Shown here: positions 51,513-61,047 of the stretch, piece by piece
Layout of the letters: each line of letters begins with the position of its first letter
Position numbering within the stretch: the stretch's first letter is position 1
Source: Flagellimonas sp. HMM57
GTDB lineage: Bacteria > Bacteroidota > Bacteroidia > Flavobacteriales > Flavobacteriaceae
Assembly (NCBI RefSeq): GCF_021390175.1
Contig: NZ_CP090004.1
Span: 1,116,001-1,180,000, forward strand
Direction: 5' to 3'
Length of the DNA stretch: 64,000 nt
Notes under the pieces: generated by a model
Databases searched by the model: none
What the model saw: the letters and a program-made list of their open reading frames with translations, nothing else
What the model was told of the DNA's origin: nothing
Program-made: the position numbers and the translations under genes

Positions 51513-52688
51513 ATGAAGAATTTATTGTTGGCATTAGTTGTTCTTTTTCATATTATTTCCTGTGGTTCAGATTCTGGGAGTATAACTATTGTGCCAAGAG
51601 ATGATGCTACTCAAGAAGAACCAGTAAGTGAAAATCCTAGTGAAGAAAGTGGCGCGGCCAGTGAATTTGATGATGGCGTAATGCGTAACCTCTCATCTGT
51701 TGAAATTGTTGCCGAAATGAAGACAGGCTGGAATTTGGGAAATAGCCTAGATACTGAAGGTCCAGATGAAACCTTTTGGGGGAATCCCGTAACGACCCAA
51801 GCCATGATCGATGAAGTGTCCAGCCGAGGGTTCAATACATTGAGGGTGCCCGTTACCTGGCGTTTTCATCAGGGAGATGCCCCCGATTATTCTGTAGAGG
51901 AAAGTTGGTTTGATAGAGTTGAGGAAGTCGTCAATTACGGAAGGGCCAATAACATGTATGTAATTATCAACGTACACCATGACGACCCTTGGATCATCCC
52001 TACCTATGAAAAAGGTGACGAAGTGAAGGACAGGCTTTCCAAACTATGGACTCAAATTGCGAATAGATTCAAAAATTATAGCGACTACTTAATTTTTGAA
52101 ACGCTGAACGAACCTCGCCTTGAAAACTCACCAGAAGAGTGGTCCGGCGGAACCGCTGAGGGCAGAGATATGGTAAACCAATATCATCAGGTAAGTTTGG
52201 ATGCTATTCGGGCTACTGGTGGTAACAATAGCTTAAGACAGGTCATGATTTCTACTTATGCAGCCAGTACAATACCTCTTGCTATGGACGCTCTCATTAT
52301 TCCAAATGACGATGAACGAACAATAATCTCCCTACATTCCTATTTTCCATTTCCTTTTACATTGGAAGGTACGGACACCACTTGGGGGACAGATGGAGAT
52401 AAAGCACAACTTGAAGCCGAAATGGACAGGATAAAAGCCAAATTCACGGACAACGGGAAAGCTGTCGTATTGGGGGAATGGGCCTCTGGCAATCAAAGTA
52501 ACTTGGAAGACCGTATTGCCCATGCAACATTTTATGCCCAAGCCGCAGCCGAAAGAGGCTTTGCCAGTGTCTGGTGGGATAATGGAAATAGCAGTGTTTC
52601 CAATGATGGACTTGCTATTTTTAATAGACAGATCTTGACTTGGCCTTTTGGCGGAATCGCCGATATTATTGTAGAAGCGAATAAATAG
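51513..52688 (+). CDS. GH5-family endoglucanase-type lipoprotein
   Basis: 391 residues. A lipoprotein signal peptide (MKNLLLALVVLFHIISC) and an acidic linker (QEEPVSENPSEESGAA) lead a GH5 catalytic domain: TGWNLGNSLDTEG, FNTLRVPVTWRFH, VIINVHHDDPW, the acid/base Glu in IFETLNEPR and the nucleophile Glu in VVLGEWASG. GH5 enzymes cleave beta-glucans, beta-mannans or related chains. The motif set is of the subfamily 2/4 endoglucanase kind, but the exact substrate is not decided. Surface display fits the SusC/D pair encoded nearby. Confidence 0.9.
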   Translation: MKNLLLALVVLFHIISCGSDSGSITIVPRDDATQEEPVSENPSEESGAASEFDDGVMRNLSSVEIVAEMKTGWNLGNSLDTEGPDETFWGNPVTTQAMIDEVSSRGFNTLRVPVTWRFHQGDAPDYSVEESWFDRVEEVVNYGRANNMYVIINVHHDDPWIIPTYEKGDEVKDRLSKLWTQIANRFKNYSDYLIFETLNEPRLENSPEEWSGGTAEGRDMVNQYHQVSLDAIRATGGNNSLRQVMISTYAASTIPLAMDALIIPNDDERTIISLHSYFPFPFTLEGTDTTWGTDGDKAQLEAEMDRIKAKFTDNGKAVVLGEWASGNQSNLEDRIAHATFYAQAAAERGFASVWWDNGNSSVSNDGLAIFNRQILTWPFGGIADIIVEANK

Positions 52689-52728
52689 GACAAAATTGGT
52701 CTACTACTAAAGCTTTTTTCAATATATC

Positions 52729-55700
52729 TTAAAGTTCCATTTGGCTTTTTATGGCAATAAATTTTAAGAAATCATTATTTTGGGCAACCAATATATAAGG
52801 CTTTCCTTGTATAGTGATTGTAGCTAAATCCTTGACATCACCATCCATAAAAAGTCCGGTTTCTTGTGGAGTTTTTGTTTCAAATGTTGTGCTTTTTGTT
52901 CCTTTTAAGAACATTCCATGGCCAGCATCAGCTCTTGGGGTTTCTACTTCAGATGCGTATAGATTTCCTCCCATAACAATATCCTTTATGCCGTCTAAAT
53001 CAAAATCGGCAATTAAAATTTGGTTTGTAGGGGCTATTTGTGCTCTAAGCGGCAAATCATTCCTTTTAAACTTTCCATTTTCGTTAATGAATATGGCGCT
53101 TTTAAACGACGATACTTGATAATGAATACTGTTTTCCAGTTTTTTCTCCCCGTACACATCTACCAAAGTAGCTTTGGAAAACGCATCGTAATTTTCAAAT
53201 TTCTTTTTAATGGATGGTATCTGTTGCGAAGTACACTCCCTACCCCTAACCGGATACTGCTCTCCATCATTATAATAACTTAAGACAATGTCATTTGTTC
53301 TATTTCCATCAAAATCGTTTAGAAAAACATCGAAGGTTGCATTTTTAGAAGCTTTGTATTTATAGTTGTCCCCAAGATTTCCTGCAACAAGGTCTATATC
53401 ACCATCATTGTCAATATCGTTCGCCCTAAGACTGAACCACCAGCCCATAGTATCGTCCAGGCCCAGTTCTTCGGTCATTTCTTTAAAATTCTTCCCACCT
53501 TCGTTCCTAAAAATTCGCAGTTTCATCCATTCCCCTGTAATCGCTAAATCTTTCCATCCATCATCATCATAATCAAGCCATTGCGCAGCCGTCACCAAAC
53601 CTATCTGATCGAACTTCGGCGCAATTTTACGGGTAGCGTTGATAAATTTGGGCATATTGGGTCTACCAACATTTTCCAGAATATAACTTGTAGCTGGGTA
53701 GGGATAATTTCCGGGAATCAATCTACCGCCCACAAAAAGATCCTGATCGCCATCTTTATCAAAATCACAGGTATATACTCTACTGCCACTCTCAAATAGC
53801 CGTGGTAGTGCATTTGTGTCTTTTACGAACGTTCCTTTTCCTTGATTGACATAAAGTCTATCCTGTAGCATTGGAGAACCTGGTTTGAATTCATTGCCCC
53901 CACTAACGATGTAAAGATCATTGTCGCCGTCACCGTCAGCATCGAAAATAAGTGCCCCAATATCTTCGTGCATTCTATCTTGCAAGAGAATCTTTAACTT
54001 CTGTTGTTCAAAAGAGCCATTGGGCTTTTGAAAAAATAAGCCTCCAGGATACTTTGAAGCAGCTCCAATATAAAAATCATCCAGACCATCACCGTTTAGA
54101 TCACCAACGGCCAAACCAGGTCCAAATCTTGAAGTTTTATGCGGTAACAGGATTTCATTTTTAAAATCATCATAGGTATTCTCTTTGTGTTTATAGAGCG
54201 CCAATGTATCCGAATAGCTTTCAAATAACTTGGCAGCAACAGTATTGTCTTCAATTTCTCTCTTAGCCAGTTCTAAATCTAAGACCAAATTACCATTAAC
54301 CTCAACCTTGGTCAATTTCTGCCTTTTTTGGTTGGGCCATATCACAACAAGGCTATCAATAATATCCGCCTTGCCCAAACCAAAATGAAGCTTTGGTGCT
54401 ACAGATGATTGAAAACCCCTGCTTAGTGTGACTTCTTGAACTTGATGGGCTTTATCATGAAATACATGCACTTTAGCACCTATACCATATCTATTTTTTG
54501 GGCTTCCTTTAAACCCCAATGTGATATGGTTGTTGGTATCGGAACTATGGTTTTCGAACACAGATATCACTTTATCTATATTATTGGTAACCAGTTCCAA
54601 GTCACCATCATTATCCAAATCCACATAAACAGCTCCGTTTGAAAAGCCCTCATCCTTCATACCCCACACTTCATTATTTCTTGAAAAGGTAAGATCTCCA
54701 TTATTTTTAAAAATGTAATTATCAATAGGCTCTGAAGGAATGCGAAGACTTTTGATCAATAAACTGTCTTTATGTTTCTTTTCTCCTCTAAGGCTTTCAA
54801 AATAGTCTTTGTTATTAATTTCCCTTCGGGTTCCGTTAGAAACAAACAGGTCCTTAAAACCATCATTGTCAAAATCAGCCAATAAAGGAGCCCAGCTCCA
54901 GTCTGTAGATGAAACGCCGGCCAGACGTGAAATATCCTTCAGTTTTGGAATGCCGTTATGACTGAATCCCGTATTCATTTGCAAAGCATTCTGCATGAAT
55001 TGATACTGAAACCCAACACGTTCAATATTCTCGAAGAGTTCTGGGTTCATACTGGCCATATTGGCCTTGGACCTACGGTTTGAAGCTGCATCCATATCCA
55101 TTTGGACAATATCCATGAAACCATCGTTATTAAAATCCGCTATGTCCACGCCCATTCCGTAAAATGCCGTATGCGCCGTTGCGTTCTTAATCTCATTTTT
55201 GAACGTGCCGTCTTTTTGGTTGATGTACAAGCAATCTGGAGTACCAAAATCATTGGAAACATAAAGATCGGTCCATCCATCTTCATTTAAATCGGATGCC
55301 GTAACGCTCAAAGAAAGACTGTACAATTTTACTCCGGAAGATTCCGTGATTTTTGTAAAATGTCCATCATCGTTCCTGTACAAGTTATCCGTTTCTAAAT
55401 CGGTTACCCTATCCATCCGCATCTTGTAGTTATAACTATTGTATTCAAATGGTGTTATGGGATAGTTGGCAACATACACATCTAGGTCGCCATCATTATC
55501 AAAATCAAAAAAAGTGGCGTCGACACTGTTACCAGCATCATCTAGACCATATTCAGCGGCACTCTCCACAAAAGTATTGTCACCCTGATTTATAAAGAGT
55601 TGGTTTTTTTTATTGCCAGATTGTCCCGCTACCAGACAATAAATATCCAAAAGACCGTCGCCATTTACATCGGCCATGGTTGTTCCTGTGTACCATCTAT

Positions 55701-56055
55701 TATCCCCCTTCAGACCAGATTCTGAAGTAATATCCGTAAACTTCAGATTACCATTATTGATGTAGAGTTTATTGTCCACCATATTTCCTGTGAAGAAAAG
55801 ATCCGTAAGGCCATCATTATTGATATCCCCAGCAGATACTCCACCACCCATATAAATGTAAGGGTAGGTAAAGTAATTGAGGGTATCAGTTTCTACAAGT
55901 ATATTTTCAAATGTTATTCCTGTATCTTCCGATGATAGCTTGGTGAAAATTCTTTGCTCATTTTCACCTTTCTTACCTTCAACTTTTTCTTCTTTTTTGA
56001 TATCATCACAACCAAAAAAAACTACTATGCCCAATACTATGAGACTCCTCCACAT
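52729..56055 (-). CDS. FG-GAP/VCBS repeat lipoprotein (CRTAC1/ASPIC-UnbV type)
   Basis: 1108 residues with a lipoprotein signal (LIVLGIVVFFGC). Many calcium-binding FG-GAP/VCBS blades are visible (GDINNDGLTDLFFTGN; DVNGDGLLDIYCLVAG; FDNDGDLDVYVANYPIT; DIDNDGDIDLVAGNLGD), forming probably two beta-propellers. Between them is an ASPIC/UnbV domain (NHITLGFKGSPKNRYGIGAK). Such proteins are common next to SusC/SusD genes in marine Bacteroidota and may bind glycans at the surface. Tail to tail with the GH5 gene, upstream of which nothing separates it from susD on the same strand. Confidence 0.9.
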   Translation of the reverse strand: MWRSLIVLGIVVFFGCDDIKKEEKVEGKKGENEQRIFTKLSSEDTGITFENILVETDTLNYFTYPYIYMGGGVSAGDINNDGLTDLFFTGNMVDNKLYINNGNLKFTDITSESGLKGDNRWYTGTTMADVNGDGLLDIYCLVAGQSGNKKNQLFINQGDNTFVESAAEYGLDDAGNSVDATFFDFDNDGDLDVYVANYPITPFEYNSYNYKMRMDRVTDLETDNLYRNDDGHFTKITESSGVKLYSLSLSVTASDLNEDGWTDLYVSNDFGTPDCLYINQKDGTFKNEIKNATAHTAFYGMGVDIADFNNDGFMDIVQMDMDAASNRRSKANMASMNPELFENIERVGFQYQFMQNALQMNTGFSHNGIPKLKDISRLAGVSSTDWSWAPLLADFDNDGFKDLFVSNGTRREINNKDYFESLRGEKKHKDSLLIKSLRIPSEPIDNYIFKNNGDLTFSRNNEVWGMKDEGFSNGAVYVDLDNDGDLELVTNNIDKVISVFENHSSDTNNHITLGFKGSPKNRYGIGAKVHVFHDKAHQVQEVTLSRGFQSSVAPKLHFGLGKADIIDSLVVIWPNQKRQKLTKVEVNGNLVLDLELAKREIEDNTVAAKLFESYSDTLALYKHKENTYDDFKNEILLPHKTSRFGPGLAVGDLNGDGLDDFYIGAASKYPGGLFFQKPNGSFEQQKLKILLQDRMHEDIGALIFDADGDGDNDLYIVSGGNEFKPGSPMLQDRLYVNQGKGTFVKDTNALPRLFESGSRVYTCDFDKDGDQDLFVGGRLIPGNYPYPATSYILENVGRPNMPKFINATRKIAPKFDQIGLVTAAQWLDYDDDGWKDLAITGEWMKLRIFRNEGGKNFKEMTEELGLDDTMGWWFSLRANDIDNDGDIDLVAGNLGDNYKYKASKNATFDVFLNDFDGNRTNDIVLSYYNDGEQYPVRGRECTSQQIPSIKKKFENYDAFSKATLVDVYGEKKLENSIHYQVSSFKSAIFINENGKFKRNDLPLRAQIAPTNQILIADFDLDGIKDIVMGGNLYASEVETPRADAGHGMFLKGTKSTTFETKTPQETGLFMDGDVKDLATITIQGKPYILVAQNNDFLKFIAIKSQMEL

Positions 56056-56168
56056 ATTTTATTCTGTTTTATGCTTCATTTAAATACTTCCCTTAAAATA
56101 CTAAAAAAGGAAATGAGCGAAAATTAGGATTCTCGCTCATTACAACTAAACTTAACTAACTCAACACC

Positions 56169-57722
56169 TTAGTAACCAGGGTTCTGATCACCCTGTCCTA
56201 TGGCAGTGTTGCTATCAATTTCATTCTGTGGTATCGGCATAACCCTATGTACACTGGGATCATAGTTCCTTATCACTTGCAGAGAGGGGTCTGGATTGTT
56301 AAAGTTAGCATCGGGGAAAATGGAAAGTTCTTGGTCATCCAAATTCCATCGTACCAAATCATCAAAACGTTGCTGCTCCCCACAAAGTTCCACAAAACGT
56401 TCGTGGACAATGGCGTTAAATATCTGCTCTGAGGTATTCACAGGAAAACCTCTCGCATCCATGGTAGCAGTTCCATATTGGGGCATTTCAGCTCTATCCC
56501 GTATCTGGTTTAAAAAATCTATGGCAGCTTCATTGTTACCCAAGTTCAGTTCAACTTCGGCCTGCATTAAAATTACATCAGCATAGCGCATGATTCTGGC
56601 ATTGATACCACTGTTCTCCGATACATTTTGCTCATCGTACAATTGTGAAAACTTGTACCACACCGGTCCTCCCACACAACCAGGGCATGGGAATGTAAAA
56701 GCATCCCCGGGACCATAGGTATTGTCACTATCGATCAGTATAGCCTGTTCCAATCTTGGATCATCTTCTTCAAATTCAGATATGACTTTGGTTGAAGGTC
56801 TTGCGTTGGCCCATCCCGTATAATCTTGCGAACGAAAAGTAACTTCAGAAGTACCTATACCCGTCTGTGCCCATCGTTCTTGCTCAGTACCCACTTCGCC
56901 GTTGTATCCTATTTCAAACATGGATTCATCATTATGTTCCCCAGATTCACTAAAGTTATCGCGATATTCTTCAAGTGGGAGTAAACTGTGATTGGTCACG
57001 TTATTAAATGCTTGTTGTGCTTCCGAGTACCTTTCCCTGTGCAGATAAATTTTACCCAATAAGGCATAAGCCGCTTCCTTGGTCACTCTTCCCGTTTCCG
57101 TAGTCCCCTTAGGAAAAGTAAGTTGGGTAGATAAAATCAAATCGTCAATCATTTGATTATAGACTTCATCGACAGTAGCACGTGGCTGATCTACTAACTG
57201 TTCTTCCAGGTCCACTTTGAGGGGCACGCCTCCAAAACGTTTTACCAAGTGATAATAATATAATGCCCTCAAAAAATAGGCTTGTCCCAGTGCGTCATTA
57301 ATATCGGTATCATCAAAATCACTTGTGAGAGCATTTGTTCGCATTCGTTCTTCATTCCCTATAACAAAATTACAAGCCCCTATTCCGTTGAAACATGCTG
57401 TCCAATATTGTGCTATATTATCAAGGGTAGCATTAAATTCAAATCGATTAAAAGGAGCAAAATTTGGATCTCCGCTGGACACCACCTCATCGGACATCGC
57501 ATCTGGAAAAATGTAACCGGTTCGCTGGTAAACAATTTGGAACTGGTTGTAACTTGCATTGACGGCAGCTTCAACTTGGTTCGACGATTCAAAGAAAATA
57601 TTGGCGTTCAATACATTTGTGTTCTCTACTGGCACATCTTCATCACAAGCAACGAACACCATGGCAATCATCAATGCTACGTTTCTTAAAAAAATACTGT
57701 TTATCGTTTTCATCTTTCTCAC
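56169..57722 (-). CDS. SusD/RagB-family glycan-binding lipoprotein
   Basis: 517 residues with a lipoprotein-type signal (VALMIAMVFVAC, with the lipidated Cys in CDED). SusD/RagB features: helical TPR core (LGQAYFLRALYYYHLVKRFG; ALLGKIYLHRERYSEAQQAF) and the C-terminal QIRDRAEMPQYG ... IVHERFVELCGEQQRFDDLV RW block. Forms the lid of the SusC transporter. Lies 8 bp after susC. The ATG three codons downstream (57713) is an alternative start. Confidence 0.95.
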   Translation of the reverse strand: MRKMKTINSIFLRNVALMIAMVFVACDEDVPVENTNVLNANIFFESSNQVEAAVNASYNQFQIVYQRTGYIFPDAMSDEVVSSGDPNFAPFNRFEFNATLDNIAQYWTACFNGIGACNFVIGNEERMRTNALTSDFDDTDINDALGQAYFLRALYYYHLVKRFGGVPLKVDLEEQLVDQPRATVDEVYNQMIDDLILSTQLTFPKGTTETGRVTKEAAYALLGKIYLHRERYSEAQQAFNNVTNHSLLPLEEYRDNFSESGEHNDESMFEIGYNGEVGTEQERWAQTGIGTSEVTFRSQDYTGWANARPSTKVISEFEEDDPRLEQAILIDSDNTYGPGDAFTFPCPGCVGGPVWYKFSQLYDEQNVSENSGINARIMRYADVILMQAEVELNLGNNEAAIDFLNQIRDRAEMPQYGTATMDARGFPVNTSEQIFNAIVHERFVELCGEQQRFDDLVRWNLDDQELSIFPDANFNNPDPSLQVIRNYDPSVHRVMPIPQNEIDSNTAIGQGDQNPGY

Positions 57723-57730
57723 ATTTTTTT

Positions 57731-60700
57731 TTAAAATTCAAATTGGACTCCACTCAAGACGGTAATCGGTCTAGGCTGTGCGCTTCTATCGATTCCTAAA
57801 CCATCGACCAAACCTTGTGCGTTGTAAAAAGGAGCTATTTCTGGATCAAATCCTGTATAGTTTGTAAATGTCAGTAAGTTTTGGCCCTGTACATAAATCC
57901 GCAACTTTTTGATGATACCGTTTCCAGACTTGTTCACTAAGGTATTGGGAAAAGTGTAGCCAACGGTCACGTTTCTTAATCTGAGATAAGAACCGTCTTC
58001 AATATATCTTGATGAAATTTCATTGTTTATATTCGAACCAAATCTAAAACGTGGGATATCGGTAACATCTCCAGGGTTTTGCCATCTTCGTAAGACTTGG
58101 GTACCGTAATTTAAACCGTTGTCCAAGCCTTCCAAGTAAAAAATGTTGCTGTTTAGGATATCAACTCCCTGAACTCCGTTGAACAGCACATCAAAATCCC
58201 AACCATTGTATTCTGCCCTTAGATTAATAGCATAAGTAAAATCCGGATTTGGATTTCCGATAACTGCCCTATCTTCCAAACTGATTTGACCATCTTCATT
58301 AACATCACGAAAGCGAACATCACCTGGCTGAACAGGCACAGCCGCATCATTGTTGTTAGGAAGTTCTGCATCTATTTGTTCTTGCGTGGAATAAACACCA
58401 TCTGCCACTAGACCAAAGAAGTGGAAAGGAGCTTCGCCAACAGCCAATCTGGACAGTGCAGAATCGAAAGGTGGATCAAGCCTCGCCCTTTCGATAGGGT
58501 CATCTGATACCCCAAGGTTCTCAACAACATTTTTTGCATGAGTTACGTTTGCCCAAAAATTCCATTTGAACTTACCTTTATAATCATTATAGCCTAACGT
58601 AAATTCCATACCTTCTACATCTACATCACCCACATTTCTGATTACGGGGACGCCTTCATTGCTATCCCCGGGAATACCATTGGAAGGAGCAGAATTGACA
58701 GGAACTAAAAGATCACTACTTCGGTTTTTGAAATAGTCGAAACCAAACTGAATCTGGTCATATAAGAAGCCTATGTCCAAGCCATAATTTTGCTTTACTT
58801 GGGTTTCCCAACGTAAATCAGCATTTCCAGGGGTTACAGGGGAAATTCCCGTTACGGTCTCATTTCCTATCGAAGCTGGTAAATTTACACCCAATGCCGA
58901 GTTAAACTGATTTACCGAAAGAGGACCATTTCCAACTCTATTATTTCCTGCCTCTCCGTAACTGGCTCGTAACTTTAAGTTGTTAATCGCACTTACATTG
59001 AACCAAGATTCGTTAGAAACGTTCCAGCCCAAAGCTCCTGAATAAAACCACTGGAAAGCATTTCCGTTGTCCAAAGAAAATCTAGACGAAGCATCCCGTC
59101 TGGCCGAACCACTTATAGAATATCGGTCATCATATCCATACCCCCCTAAAAAAAGAATTGAGTTGATGTTGTCTGGAACCGAAAAGGATAAAGCTCTCGC
59201 ATTAGGTGAAAAAGCCTCAGGTATAGCAGAAGATACTTCGTTGTTATCCGATATTGCGGTCGATTCAAATCGTATTCTTGTTTGTTCCAATACCGCCGAG
59301 GCGTTCACCGAGTGTTTGCCAAAATCACGATCAAGAGCCAATGTATTGGTAAAAACCGTTTGAGATAGTGTCTGTCTGGTCTTATCGATAAAATTGATAG
59401 GGTTCACAAATCTACCACCAGATTCCGCAAAAGCTCTTCTTTCCCTATCTTGCAGGAAAAGGTTTGCGCTCAATCCAAATTGAGACCTAAATGAAAGCCC
59501 TTTAGCCAGTTTGATATTTGCAAAAAGGCTACCAATAATATTCGTGTTTCTATTCAAATTGTCTTGTGTTGCCTGAACTCTGATTTGATTCCTTGAGTCG
59601 TTAAAGTCATCCGAATCAGTTCCTCCAAAAAGACCATCTTCCGTAGTCACAGGAATATAGGGTGCCTGGCCTATAATGTTTTGGAATGGGTCACGTCCTG
59701 CATCAACTTCGGGCAATACAGTTTCAGTGTATGCCAAAGACAAGGTTTGTCCAATATCCAACCAATCTGTTACATTGGCATCTGTATTTACATTTAGTGT
59801 GGTTCTTTCGAAACCGGTATCTACAAATACCCCTTGTTGGTCCAAACGTGAAAAGCCAACATTGAATCGTGCTTTTTCGCTACCACCATTTACATTACCG
59901 GTAATATTATAGATGGATGCTTGTCTAAAATATGCCTCTTGCCAATCTGTATCCACTCCATTTCCATCAAATGAAGGGTCATTGTTAACTCGTCCTACTG
60001 GAAAATCGGGACCACCACTTTGACCAGCCAGTGCGTTGACCTCCCTAAGAAATTGAATGTATTGCTCAGTGTTCAAAAGATCATATCGCCTATTGAATTC
60101 TTGGATACCCGAAGATATGTTCAATGAAAATGACGCTTTGCCAACTTTACCTTTCTTTGTGGTTACAATGACCACCCCATTGGTACCCCTTGACCCATAA
60201 ATTGCAGTGGAAGCCGCGTCTTTCAATACATCTATCTTTTCAATACTTGCCAAATCAAGACTATTGATATTATCTGTGAACACCCCATCCACTACGATAA
60301 GCGGTCTACCATCACTAAAGGTATTTACACCCCTAATTTGTATCAAAGTCTGTGATCCCGGCGAACCGCCATTGGTAATGGTCACCCCTGCAGCCCTACC
60401 TTGTAATGCTTGCCCCAAATCAGTGTTGGGAAACTCACTTAGTTCATCGGCATCGATTACCGATGTGGCAATGTTCTTCTGTGTTCCATAGTTGACTATG
60501 ACCACTTCATCCAAAGTGAACACATCCTCAATAAGTTGAACATTCATTTGGTTTTGACCAGAATACGTAATCTCTCTTGACTTAAATCCGACATAAGAGA
60601 AGACCAAAACATCACCATTGTTCAACTTGGCAAGGGTATATTTTCCATCAAAATCGGTTACCACACCGTTTTGGGTACCTTTAACGATAACGGTTGCTCC

Positions 60701-60805
60701 TGGTAGCGGTCCATCACTGGAGGTTACCGTACCTGTTATAACTTGCCCAATAGTTTGACTTGATATCACCAAGAATAGGACAAAACATAAGTTCTTTAGC
60801 TTCAT
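57731..60805 (-). CDS. SusC/RagA-family TonB-dependent transporter
   Basis: 1024 residues: signal peptide (MKLKNLCFVLFLVISSQTIG), carboxypeptidase-regulatory domain (VITGTVTSSDGPLPGATVIV), plug domain (TLDEVVIVNYGTQKNIATSV; IEKIDVLKDAASTAIYGSRG) and a long barrel ending VLSGVQFEF with the terminal aromatic. Imports oligosaccharides across the outer membrane with TonB energy. The start is set at the signal peptide; the frame is open a further 15 codons upstream. Two 19-bp repeats upstream probably bind the hybrid two-component regulator. Confidence 0.96.
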   Translation of the reverse strand: MKLKNLCFVLFLVISSQTIGQVITGTVTSSDGPLPGATVIVKGTQNGVVTDFDGKYTLAKLNNGDVLVFSYVGFKSREITYSGQNQMNVQLIEDVFTLDEVVIVNYGTQKNIATSVIDADELSEFPNTDLGQALQGRAAGVTITNGGSPGSQTLIQIRGVNTFSDGRPLIVVDGVFTDNINSLDLASIEKIDVLKDAASTAIYGSRGTNGVVIVTTKKGKVGKASFSLNISSGIQEFNRRYDLLNTEQYIQFLREVNALAGQSGGPDFPVGRVNNDPSFDGNGVDTDWQEAYFRQASIYNITGNVNGGSEKARFNVGFSRLDQQGVFVDTGFERTTLNVNTDANVTDWLDIGQTLSLAYTETVLPEVDAGRDPFQNIIGQAPYIPVTTEDGLFGGTDSDDFNDSRNQIRVQATQDNLNRNTNIIGSLFANIKLAKGLSFRSQFGLSANLFLQDRERRAFAESGGRFVNPINFIDKTRQTLSQTVFTNTLALDRDFGKHSVNASAVLEQTRIRFESTAISDNNEVSSAIPEAFSPNARALSFSVPDNINSILFLGGYGYDDRYSISGSARRDASSRFSLDNGNAFQWFYSGALGWNVSNESWFNVSAINNLKLRASYGEAGNNRVGNGPLSVNQFNSALGVNLPASIGNETVTGISPVTPGNADLRWETQVKQNYGLDIGFLYDQIQFGFDYFKNRSSDLLVPVNSAPSNGIPGDSNEGVPVIRNVGDVDVEGMEFTLGYNDYKGKFKWNFWANVTHAKNVVENLGVSDDPIERARLDPPFDSALSRLAVGEAPFHFFGLVADGVYSTQEQIDAELPNNNDAAVPVQPGDVRFRDVNEDGQISLEDRAVIGNPNPDFTYAINLRAEYNGWDFDVLFNGVQGVDILNSNIFYLEGLDNGLNYGTQVLRRWQNPGDVTDIPRFRFGSNINNEISSRYIEDGSYLRLRNVTVGYTFPNTLVNKSGNGIIKKLRIYVQGQNLLTFTNYTGFDPEIAPFYNAQGLVDGLGIDRSAQPRPITVLSGVQFEF

Positions 60806-60946
60806 TTGTTTGATTAGTTTAGATTTAATTTCAGACCATATCCTAACCATTATTTCAGTTGAATATAGATATGGATAAGGTTGACAAAGTGCAAGTTAGA
60901 TTTAACAGTAGGTTGAGGAAACTTGATTTGATGCAATAAATATGTC

Positions 60947-61002
60947 ATATGTTGCATTTGGAAGAACACGTATAAATATGCGAATATGCTGCATTCGGAA
61001 GA
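60947..61002. promoter_or_regulatory. Direct repeats upstream of susC, probable regulator site
   Basis: ATATGTTGCATTTGGAAGA at 60947-60965 and ATATGCTGCATTCGGAAGA at 60984-61002 match at 17 of 19 positions with a 37-bp period. They lie between susC and the AraC-type regulator gene. Confidence 0.65.
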
Positions 61003-61047
61003 GCGGCAGTATCACTCCTCATTTAATGAAAAAAAACCTATAATCTT

